Part shown: in pieces, positions 25,501 through 37,500 of the stretch
How positions within the stretch are numbered: position 1 is the first letter of the stretch
Layout of the letters: every line of letters begins with the position of its first letter
Assembly (NCBI RefSeq): GCF_037975245.1
Contig: NC_092574.1
Location: 23,311,713 to 23,375,712, forward strand
Direction of reading: 5' to 3'
Source of the DNA: Apostichopus japonicus
Taxonomy: Eukaryota; Echinodermata; Holothuroidea; Aspidochirotida; Stichopodidae
DNA: 64,000 nucleotides
Translations under genes and position numbers: made by a program
The notes under the pieces: generated by a model
Told to the model about the DNA's origin: nothing
Seen by the model: only the letters and a program-made list of their open reading frames with translations
Databases searched by the model: none

Positions 25501-28500
25501 TTGAAGAACCAACACTTTATCCAAACAGAAGGTTTGCTTAAATTTTTCTGTCAAGATTTGCAATGTTTGTGAGTCGGTTCCAGGTTTGAATAATAAAAGG
25601 AAAAGTTAGTAAATGTCATTTCTTGAGAGAGAGTGTTTTGAAACTCCATAAATTTTGAAGTATTGTCTGGAAAAGTAAAGAAAATCCTTGTTTGAAAACT
25701 TTTATACTTCCATGACTACTTATAGAAGTTTTCAGTTTTGTCAAAAGAACATTTTCACTGGAACATTTGATTTGTTTATTCCTGTTTAATTTGCAATTTG
25801 AAGATAGGTGTAAGCATACCTTTTGCAAGAGTTATAATTGTTAGGTCTACTAATGGTAGCCTAACATTATGTCCTTATTAGGATGTAGGGTTTTTAATAA
25901 ACAGTAAACAATGTTTTGGCCTTCAATAGGTCTGGAATTTGATTTGCTGAAGAAGCTTAGGAACCATGTTTACTGATTCTGTTTTGCAGGTATGCTGATC
26001 AGGACGAGCTACAGGCTATATACAGTGCTTACCTCATCCCAGTGCTGCATAGAAGTCTACAATCTCACCCTGTGTGGGGGTCAGCTTCAAAGGTCCACCA
26101 GTTAGCCAGCTCTATGCTTGAAGTCTTTGCACAGGTGAGTAGAGTCTCTGTGAAGAATCACACAGTTGTTTGTTAGTGGAATTTCCGTTAAGAACAAGGT
26201 CAAGCTAAGATCAATAATCCACATAAGAAGTTGATAAAAATGTCCTGTGAGTTAAATAAATTAATCAGCCAAGTTTTTCCCTTGGTTATTTCAGGTCACT
26301 TCAAGGTTCTCTGTTGATGATCACAGTCATTACCTGTTTACCACCCGGGACCTGACCCAGTGGGTGACCAGTCTGCTCCGGTACGACCTGAACGCAGGTA
26401 GCTCAGAAGGTACCAGCGATTACCTCCTGGAGATCTGGGCCTACGAGGCCTGCCGTCTCTTCAGAGACAGATTGGTGGGAGAGGAGATGAGGAATAAGTT
26501 TGATAACATCCTTCAAGGAACGCTCCAAGGGGAATGGAATGCTGGACATGTCATGCAGAACCTCAGTAGTGAGTATTCCTGTTCTGGGCATTAACTAAGA
26601 GATTATAGAGTACTCAATAGTGAGTCTTCCTGCTCTGGGCATTGAATAAGAGATTATAGAGTGCTTAATAGTGAGTCTTCCTGCTCTGGGCATTGAATAA
26701 GAGATTATAGAGTGCTCAATAGTGAGTCTTCCTGCTCTGGGCATTGAATAAGAGATTATAGAGTGCTCAATAGTGAGTCTTCCTTCTCTGGACATTGAAT
26801 AAGAGATTATAGAGTGCTCAATAGTGAGTAATCCTGCCCTGGGCATTGAATAAAAGATTATACAGTAAACTGTGTCATAGCTGACATATATCCATAGGTG
26901 TAAAATGGACTTTTCGATCTGACTTGTATCCATAGGTGTAAAATGGACTCTTTGATACTTGACTTGCATCATTAGCTATAAATTAGATTTTCTTTGATAC
27001 TTGACATATGTCCATAGGCATAAAATGGGCTCTTTGATACTAGGTGTGTGCATGTCTTTTTCGTCATGTTTGAGCCAACTGCCACTTTTAATGATCATTT
27101 AGTTCTGGTTGCTTTCATCTTAGTGATCGTCTTGGGTTCCCACCCCCCCACCCCACCCCCTTTTCTGTTAATATTTTTTCCTTCTACCCTAGTTTTATAG
27201 TTAGATATCATGCTACTGATCCATTCTTTTTCTTACAGCCAACTACTTTGTGACCTGGGGAGCCAAATCTGAGGGCAGTGTTGGTGGTCCTCTGCCCCCT
27301 GCAGGTAAACCTTTGGGAAAACTTAGCGCATCAGATTTGAAGGAGGTTATCAAGAAAGCAAAAGTTACGTACGGTGAGTGAAATCGCAGCCAGATTTATT
27401 TGAACCAGCCAGTAAGGAAGACTCTTCTGGAGTATTTAATCTATTCCTCTTTATTATCTTGAATGCTGAAGATTTTTAAGTTAAGTTAATTTATTGTAAA
27501 ACCAAGTTACTCTTCTATTAGGGACTCCATAACCAACTAATTGCTGGTATAGGATTGTAAATAGCAGACACCTGTGTAAGCAGATACATGAACGAGTCTT
27601 AATTCTTAGGATTCAAAGTGATCTTAACTTTTGATTAATTGACATATGCCATTAAACATTGGATTGAAGCATAATGTTGTAGAGTGGTTTGCAAATTGGG
27701 AAGAAAAAATGCTGTATCTAGGGAAACTTTGGTTCCATCTGCTTAATCAATCATCATTAAACAGTTCCGTGGCCTAAAAACTTCATGTTAATCTGTATCT
27801 TAAATCTTACTCGTAATCCTAAGAACTTGATCTTTTTATATTATCATGTTATCGTTTGACCGTAAAACTATAAAGACATTTCAGTTTTCACATTTTCACT
27901 TTGATCGATTTCTCAGCTCGAGAAGGAAGAGAACTGAAGTTGCAAATATTCCGGGAGGTCCTGGACCACATTGCTCACGTAGACAGGGTCCTGACCCAGC
28001 CCGGAGGGTCTCTGCTACTGGCAGGCCGTAGTGGGGTAGGCAGAAGATCAGCAGTCACCCTTGTGGCCCACCTGCACCGGACAGAGCTGTTTACACCCAA
28101 ACTGGCCAGAAACTACAGTCTGAAGCAATTCAAAGTAGATTTAAAGACTGTAAGCTCATTTTTTTTATTTGTTGAAAAAGTAAAAACAAAGTGTTAATGA
28201 CCTTAACATTAATTTTTTTTACATTATTGTACTAATTGTTCGCGAGAGAAAACAAATAGATGTAAATTAATTTATTAACATTCATGATTGAGTTCTCAAT
28301 CATTCCAGCAGAGATATATTCTGTCTCCTTCTTTTGATTCAATTTTTTTCTCTTTGTTAAATAATCTATCAGTGGTCAGTTTAAGTCTCCTTTGTGCAAG
28401 GGTCTTGCCTTTCAGAGAATTTTCAAACTTTTTCTCTTAACACTAACAATAAGCACAATGGTGAAACTTATCAAATTGTTTGATGATATAATTTAACCAC

Positions 28501-31500
28501 CAACGGTAACCTGAAATCAACCTGATTTTTCTTGTCTTCTGTATCTATGGTAACCAGGTGATGCAGATGGCTGGCGTTGAAGACCAACAAGTGATTCTCC
28601 TTTTGGAAGACCATCAATTTGTGGAGAAGCAGTTTTTGGAACTGATTAACAGCCTATTATCTTCTGGAGAAGTACCGGGACTTTATACCCCAGAGGAACT
28701 CGAGCCGCTCCTTGCACCTCTCAGAGATAAAGCTTCGGAAGAAGGGTTCAGGGGTACCCTTGTCAACTACTTTGCTTCATGTAAGACCCCATTCAATTGA
28801 AATTTATCTTGCCAACTACTCCGATTCATGTAAGATACCATTCAAATAAATCCATCTTGCATTTAAAGTCATAGTTGATGGAAACTAGCTTGTTAAAAAT
28901 ATTAAGAAAATATGTGCCGTGTAGAGAAACAAAAATCAGCTGGAGTGCACATCTACACAGGATATCAAATTGTGAAGTAATGTGCATGTTATTGCTACAA
29001 CCCCCCACCCCCCCAAAAAAGAGAGAAGAAAAAAAAAGATTGAAATATATAAACATTAAATATGGCTCTTTGTCTCTCCTGTAACCCCTTTGGCCATGAA
29101 TGTCTTTGTGATATTTAATTGGTTTTCTTGTGATTTTCTTCTAAGGCATCAAGAAGAACTTGCACATAGCACTCATCATGGACTGCAAGAATCCATTATT
29201 CGCTGTCAACTGTCAGAGTAACCCAGCATTCTATAAGAGTTGTGTCGTTCAGTGGATGGAAGAGTGGAGCAAAGAAAGCATGAAGGAGGTACGTTACTTT
29301 TAGAATTACCGTTCCCCCGAAAGACCTCTACACTCTGTAATATTCTTTGCACTTTGCTTATAGATCAAGTTTCATTTATCCCCCAGTCTCTCATAAAATC
29401 CAAGATCTTAAAAACTTAGTGAAAGAAATATCAAAGTTACACATCTATCATGCTGTTAACATTTCACAGGTCAGGTTTTTATAACTCATCGTTTTAAGCG
29501 TTATTGCTCACACGGTATATCTTAGCGGATACGGACATTAAAGGGGACACAAATCCAACCATCTTCTTTGGCTTATATGACAGAGATCTCTGTGACGAGA
29601 TACTTCCCTAAACAGCTAAGAAAAATCTTACTCCATTTTGGAAGATATCCTAGTTTAACAAAGATTGCAAATTTGAGTTAATATTTTGAATTGGAAGCCA
29701 CCCGATGTGAATGTTGTAATCCATAAGCCCTTGCAGGCTTCTCTCATCTTTGTGGTCGCTAAACGTGGTAAATATAACTGCCTGATTATAGTTATTGTTA
29801 TTAATGTTATTATTAAAAGTCATGTCTGGAAGCTGCCATTTTGTAAATCTGTGATGTCATAGTGCCGCTGGGATCTGAAACCTTTTACTTTCTCTATGTT
29901 TCTCTTTTCCTTATTCTCGAGGTCGAAAGCTATCATTGTCGAAACTGAAACCAATGCCATCATTAGGTCTTAGGTTAAGAGCTTTGTTATATTTAACATT
30001 AAGCATAATTTACAAAAGCCATCACCACTACAGAAAATTTTGCCTTTTACTAAATAATAAAAAAACATAAAATATTGAAGCTAACAGGGCTCAGTGATGT
30101 CATTTTTAGACTTGATCAAGTCTTTTGAACTTGTGTGTGCAAAAAGCAATAAATATGTCATATCTCCCAAATCGAATTAGATTTTTCTTAGGTTGTTTGA
30201 GAAAGTTGTTCATGACATTTTATCTGTTATCACATAGACAAATAACAAATGACAGGTTTTATTTGTCTCTATTAATTATTATTCCAACTATTTAATTTTT
30301 ATTAATTGTTTCCCGTTTTGTTGTCGTCGCCACAGATTCCAAAGATGTTACTCGGTAAAACTCACAAAAGCAAAGAAAAGAAAGACGATGTGAAGGAATT
30401 CTACAAATCCTTCCTTGAAATCCATCGTTCGTGCTCGGCGAAAGATGCTACACCGAGGCAGTACATGAACTTCCTAACGACGTATCTCTCAGTTTATGAG
30501 AAGAAACGAGAGAGGGTTGAACAGAAACAGAGGCATCTACAGGTATAAAACCTATCAGCTCTTAAACAGAAAAGAGGTCATTTTGAAGTGTTACATTTTT
30601 TCATCCATTTTTTGTTATCTAATGCATGTGAAATTTGTAGTATATGTTGAAAGAGTTTTGGAGTTCGCTCTCTCCATGTTTAATTTCTAGGCTGGTGTTC
30701 TTATACTGAACGAAGTAAAAAATTTGGAGGCTGAACTGAGTTCTAACATAACCTTTGAAATGTATTCAGTTCGCTCTCTCCATGTTTGATTTCTAGGCTG
30801 GTGTCGCTAAACTGAACGAAGCCAAAGCCTTGGTGGCTGAACTGAACAGCAAAGCAGCCAAACAGAGTGTGTTACTGGAGGAGAAGCAGAAAGAGGCAGA
30901 TGAAGCATTGAAGAAGATTCAGACCAGTATGGAGGTGAGATAAATAAATAAATATTAATAAATGAGATAAAAGATAAATAAATAAAAATTAGTAAAATGA
31001 GATAAAAACTGATGTAGCATTTGAGAGGAATGAGGTGGTTTGGTTAAGGCATCAGACTCATGATCTAAGAATTGCAGGTTAGAATTCTGGCCAGATCATG
31101 CCCCAGTCCTTGTAAGGAAGTAACCATGCAACCTAAGACCCCCCCTCCCAGTCCCCCATTCCATTTTGGGGGAATTTATGTTGTGTGGGCTTCTTATAAT
31201 TACTGAAGATAAGTCAAACATTGAAACACATACAGATGAATACAGTGCTATTGGTGGCCAAAGCAGACACTTGGTACCTATTTGAAATTCCTCTTGACGT
31301 TAATTTGTGTTTTGTCCAAAATATTGTTAACCGACAGAAAACTGGTGAGCAGAGGGGCGAGATAGAGGTCCTGAAGAAACAGGCCGACGAAGAGAGTACC
31401 AAATTAGAAAAGAGGAAAGTCGTGATCGACCAAGAACTGGCGGACATTTTACCGATGGTTGAGGAAGCCAAGAGCGCCGTCGGTAGTATCAGAACGGACT

Positions 31501-34500
31501 CCCTGAGCGAGATCCGGTCATTACGAGCGCCGCCGGAGGTGATCAGAGTCATATTAGAGGGCGTTTTGAAACTGATGGGAATATTGGATACTTCGTGGGT
31601 CAGCATGAAAAGGTAAGAATTGTAGCCGTCCGTCTTAATGATTTCGCTCACCACCTCGTAAAACGTTATTTACATTTATATCTTAAATTTAAAGAATTAA
31701 CTTTATAATTCAGCTGCTGCTTTTTTTCTCCTCAATCAAACTGGGAATATAATACTGGTTGCTTTGATATGATTTTACCAATTTGATGCCATAATTTGAT
31801 TCATCAAAGGTTTGAAGCAATTTAGCTCTGTAAGAGGTCATGCTCTTTAACCATACATGTATTTTCCTTGAACCACATTTGAATTTAAAGTAATTTTTAA
31901 GGGATTTAGAGCCAACTAAATTTATAAGTTTACCTTTACAGAACATAGCTTGCAAATTATCTATTCTTAGCCCAATTGCAATAAAATATGCTAAGGTTGG
32001 TTTCAGTGGAGAACTTTGAAAGGAAATGTTACTAACAGTTTTGACTTACCATTTAACATCCTAATCATCTTACTTCCCAAATGCTTGGTGGTTGGCTGTA
32101 GGGGGGGGGAGGGGTGGGGGTGGGAGAGGGTTGGTCTAGGGGTGCATGGGGAGGTGCTGGCTGGGAGAGGGAAGGGATCAGTGTTGCTGTTTAATCTTTG
32201 ACAACAGATCTTTCTTGATTCTTGAGAAATGTTTATTCATTATGTTTCATCATCTTCACTGTACTAATACTACTGTAGCATGCTTTAAAAAAAACACATT
32301 GAAATCCTGGCACTTAATAAGTTTAATCTCTTTCATAAACAGTTTTCTCGCCAAGAGAAGTGTCAAGGAGGACATTGCTGGCTTTGATGCTCGGAAAATT
32401 ACGCCAAGCATCAGAGCTCCCGTTGAGGAACTTCTTCAAAAGAATAAAGCCTGTTTTGATCCAAAGGTCTGTCGATTTTTCTAATAAACCTGAGTAAACA
32501 CTTTCAGTTGGGGCCAAATTTGTATTGGAGGGTTCGGGATGGGGGGGGAGTGTGGGAGGGGGGGAGTGTGGGAGGGGGAAGAAAGATGAAGAAAAGTGGT
32601 ACCGGGCATATCATGTGCCATCGATTTAGTATTGTTTTCTTAGTATTAATATGTTGTACCATTGTTAGACTCCTTGGTAGCCCTTTTTGCCCCCCCTTTG
32701 GGTAACCCCATTGATTCATGCTAGACTGTTTGTACAGGTGATATTGTCTAGCGGTATGTTTTGTACCTTCTCTCCACAGAATGCAAAGAGGGCCAGTGTG
32801 GTAGCTGCTCCCCTGGCTGTCTGGGTACAGGCTAATGTCAAGTACTCCTACGCCCTGGAAAAGATTGAACCCTTGGAAACGGAACAAAACCAACTCAAGA
32901 AGTAATACATGCAGAGCAAAGTCTCATTCATTTATTTTGTTATCCTTTTTATTTGTTTCTAGTTTGATATGTTCTTGAGATATCCTAAAGTTGGTGGCAT
33001 TAGACCTAAAGAAAAATGCAGATTTGTTATAGATCACTACTTAGTGCTAAGAGGCAGTTGAAGCTTATACGTTGTTTCTATCTTCGTGTTATATTGGTAA
33101 TAGTGTTTTTGTCAAGACATGTGGTGGAATGTTGTCAGACTAACTTAGCGAATTTAAAAAAAATTGAGATAATTGAAAGAAATAAAATGCAACATATAGC
33201 GGGGATGGAATTAGGGAAATTACTTGAGAAAATCTATGAGTTGTAGGATATAAGTAAGCACTAATCAATACTAATGAATCAATCATTACAAACAAAATGT
33301 ACAAATGTAAAAATTGTACAAAACACTAAGATATATTTAAAAGAAATCCTCATAGAACCCAATGTATCTCTTTATGGTACTTGTGCACAATTATATGGAA
33401 GTACCTCAACTTAATTTTGTTATTAATTGCAGAAACCTTGAGAAAGCAACGAACAAGATCAGCAAACTGCAAAAGGGTCTAGAGGATGTTGATCAGAAAG
33501 TTGCAGAGTACAAGAAACGTTTTGAAAAGCTAAACATGGAAGCGACCAAACTGAAGATTGAACTCGAGAAAGAACAGGAAACCATCGCTAATGCTGAGAA
33601 TCTGATTGGAAAACTGGACGGGGAATACCAGAGATGGAACTCTCAGGTTTGTATGACAAAAAATGGCATGAGCATTTATGTATTTGACAACTCCCACAGT
33701 ATTTTTTTGGGAGGCGGGCGGGGGGGGGGGGGGAGGGCAGAGAGGAATCCCCTGGGGGAATTGCTGGGTTGTATTTTTCTATAGGTTGTTATACATGCTA
33801 AGATCGATATCCAGTCATTATCCTCCAAAAATAGCCACAATATTGTAGAAGAATTCAGGGCATGACAGTTAGCAGGTTCAGAGATATTATAATAGAGATT
33901 ATTTAACTTGTTAAAATGATTGAATCAGGGACATTAAATGTGATAAAAGTTCATGGAATTGGCTGTTATATTGATTTTTAATGCCATGCTTTTGTAGAAA
34001 GGAAATTCTACAAGAATTGTCAAGTTTATTGAGTTGCTTTGTTAAACCGAGCTTGATCATACAACCAAAACATGAAATGTTGTCACGTCATTGTTATACT
34101 AACACCAAAGTAATTGTTCATCTTGTATGTCCCTTAAGGACCACCGTAGGTATCCATACTTCGTATATTACAGGTCATCATAGTTCATCGTCAGGAGATA
34201 AAAGTGTTGGCATTTTGCCTTTTTGCGTTTTTTTGCATTTTAATGTATAGGCATCAATAATAACGTTATCCTACCACAGATAAGCTCTTGTTAATTCTAG
34301 GAATGCAACATTGTGAATTTTTTTGCATTTTAATGTATAGGCATCAATAATAACGTTATCCTACCACAGATAAGCTCTTGTTAATTCTAGGAATGCAACA
34401 TTGTGAATGGAGAGATGATATCGTACAACACACATTTTGGCGTTCCATGTTTTGCCTTGGTAAAGTTCCCTGTAATACATTCTACTTTATTCATCTGTGA

Positions 34501-37500
34501 ATGGCTAAGTTCACTATCGAGTTACTGTCTTTTTGAATTTGTGTGTAGGTCTCCGAGCTAAACACGGAACTGGAAACCCTCCCTAAGAAATCTCAGGTGG
34601 CTGCCGGTTTCATCACGTACCTCGCTGCGGAACCTGAAGATCAGAGGCGGGCTAGGATTACCTCCTGGCGGGAGATGTCAGGCCTGGGCAAGTTTGACAT
34701 GAGACGATTCTTGAGTACAGAGAGCCAACAACTGACCTGGAAAGCGGAGGGTCTCCCCAGCGATGAACTCTCCATTGAAAATGCTGTTGTGATTTTACAG
34801 GTGAGGTATTCTGGCTATTATAAATGTCGACATTAAAGAAAAGTATTTTTTACGGATATAAGAACTGGCGAATAACTCAATGTTTATGTTTTTTTGTTTG
34901 GAGTAAGTAAAAATGTTTTCTTAGCTGAAAACAGAAAAGAAAATCTAACAAAAAATTCTAAGACTTAAGAAAAAAAATATTCTAGAAAAATGGCAAAAGT
35001 TTTAAAAAGAAAACAGTCTTGGAATTTTTTCTAAATGTTTACGAAATACTGGTAGTAGAGGGTCTTAAATTATATCACTAAAAAAAAATTTTGATTTAAC
35101 AAGTAACACATTTCCCCTCTACAGTTAGTTTGAAAGTGTTCACACCAGCTTACATTAACAGTGAGTTATACAGCCATCGATGTAACTCCCATCAAACAGA
35201 CACCACTCAAAATAAACAGATTTGATTTTTTCTTATGACATTGTTGTATTTCAGCCTTAGTTGTAATACCCAATATTCTCAACAAAAATACAATTTATGA
35301 CACAAGGCATGTGTTAATAATGAACAGAAAAGAATTCAAGCAGAAACATAAGAAAGGCTCGGGCCAAAAAAAAATCACACTTTCTGAAAACATGCAGGTG
35401 AGGGAACAACAGATGGCCCAAGCCTTCAGAGTATCCCCCTAGCATTCAGAGTATTTCATACCCGACCTACTAAAAACAACCCTGACCTTGCACCCTGTTA
35501 CCTTCCTCCCCCCTCCCCCACCCTTACTTATCATTAGCTCTGTTCAACAGATTGAAATTTGTTGAAAAGATGGGAGCAACAACAGCAGCAATTAAAAAGA
35601 AAGATATTTTAAAGAGGTAGTGTGGACAAGAAGAACAAAAAGCTATTTCAGTCTTGGAATCTTGAGCGTAAGAATACATGTTGTGGCAAAAAAGTTTACG
35701 AAACGATTTATGTTAGCCGATTTTATGAGCATTTTGTCGTAAAGGCTGAATGCCGAAAAGGATACAAGGAGGATTGTGAGAATATTCCACCTTTGTCGGT
35801 GCTTCGGTAAATTATACTCAACTTGATTTGAAATTTTAACAGTTTCTTTTTTGTTACCTTTGACAGTGTTTAAGTATGCCATTTGAGGTAAGGAAACCAC
35901 CGCACAGCCATCATCGGTACCCTTTAAATGGACCTTTATTTCTTTCTCACTGCGTGCTGTGCTTCATTGTGGATAAAGTTTCCCAATCTCTCTGTCCTAG
36001 CGATTCAACATTCAACTCTTGACACATTTGATGTTAAATCCATTTCTTTAATGTAGTAACATAGTTTCTCTTCTCCATGTGAAGCTTGTGTGTCTTAAAT
36101 ATGTTAATGAATCTGCAGAAATAATTAGAACAAAAAAATATTAGTTTAGCTTCTTTGTAATTAAGTCGTCGAATCTGTCAAGTTTTCAGCAATGTCAGAA
36201 AATGTGTGCTTTAATCATCGCTAAGTCTTGTCTTTGTGCATTAAACATGTCTTAATCATTTATTGTGTAGAAGAGAAAAGATATTTCATCTTTTGCATGG
36301 TAGGAATAAAAAAAGTCTATAGTCCTTGTGTTAGTACATATAATATGGTCCTTTTTTTCTGAGAGTTAGTCTACAGTGCTTATAAAGAGAAAATGGATCT
36401 TTTGTTGCACAATCGTTTCATTACCCACAGTCCTGTGTGTCATGTGACCCAAAGCAAATCTGTATCATGCACAGCTCTGTTTAACCTGAAAAGACTGAAC
36501 ATAGTTTCCTTTATGCTAGTATTTTTAGTGTCTTTAATGTTAAGTTATTTCATGAATCACAATTTAATTAGCCTATCACAGGTCTTTATATCTATGAGAA
36601 CATTATGTTTGTCTTTCTCTTAATGACATGAATAATTTTCAAAGCAAATTCTGGCTTTGAGTTATGGAAGTCTCCAATCAGCTTTCAGTAACTTTCAGTA
36701 ATTTTATAAATGACCAAAGTTATAAAATAGTGCAGTCTTAGATGTCCTTCTTTTCTACTCAAGCTTTAAAATTTTCAAATTTCTACAGATAATCTCATCA
36801 TTTCTTCAAGTTTTGTGCCTTCATTTTTAATCTCCCTCTTATCAATTCTTGACTTTCTCTTAAAATGCAGAGAATATTGTGTTAACTCTGTAATAGTAGA
36901 ATCATGTATTTTCTCAATTCCTTCTTGTCCACCTGTCTCCTCATTGCTCTTGCACTTTTTCATCTGCTGGTTGCCTTTTGCAGGCCAACGTTTCTTGCCA
37001 TGTATGTACAGTTTTGCAAAAACCTGTTCAAAAGTGCAGATATTTGCATTAACATCACAACAATGTGCAAATCTTGAGAAAGCTGTTACTTTTCGAACAA
37101 AGCATAAAATGTAGCCTAGGTTTAAGATGCTTTCATTGTTGATGTAACTAGCCTAGCCTACTTCCATGGAAGGGATTGGGAGGTTGTTGCTGTTGTTGTT
37201 ATGAAAAGGTAAAGCTAATTACCAGCTTATTGTACCTGTTTGAGGGGACATGATTCCCTTTGTAGCATTGGTAAGGCATATTGAACATATCTGGACTTGA
37301 ATGAATCTGGGTTTATATGAACCTGAAAGGATGTGGAATGTGATAAATATGTACTTCTGGAAATGAAAATCATAAAAGCCAGATGATGATATGGATGGAG
37401 TTATATAATAATTTATTTGATCTGAAGAAAGGAGTATAAGTTGTCACAGCCAGGGGTAGGGGGGTCAAAGTTCACCAGTCATGTGATAATCTGGAGGTGT

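Noticed and set aside
26595-26972. 125-codon minus-strand frame with [17 protein letters not shown] repeats
   Set aside because: Antisense reading of the 51-base donor array in intron 32.
30691-30786. Alternative exon 38 start at the upstream GCTGGTGTTC
   Set aside because: Diverges from the family after about 16 codons, lacks a donor and runs into a stop; treated as a decayed duplicate.
31033-31096. Functional tRNA gene
   Set aside because: Anticodon stem and box B carry several mismatches, and it is joined to a non-tRNA tail as in SINEs.
31214-31654. 146-codon minus-strand frame opposite exon 39
   Set aside because: Shadow of a real exon on the opposite strand; the plus-strand reading matches the family.
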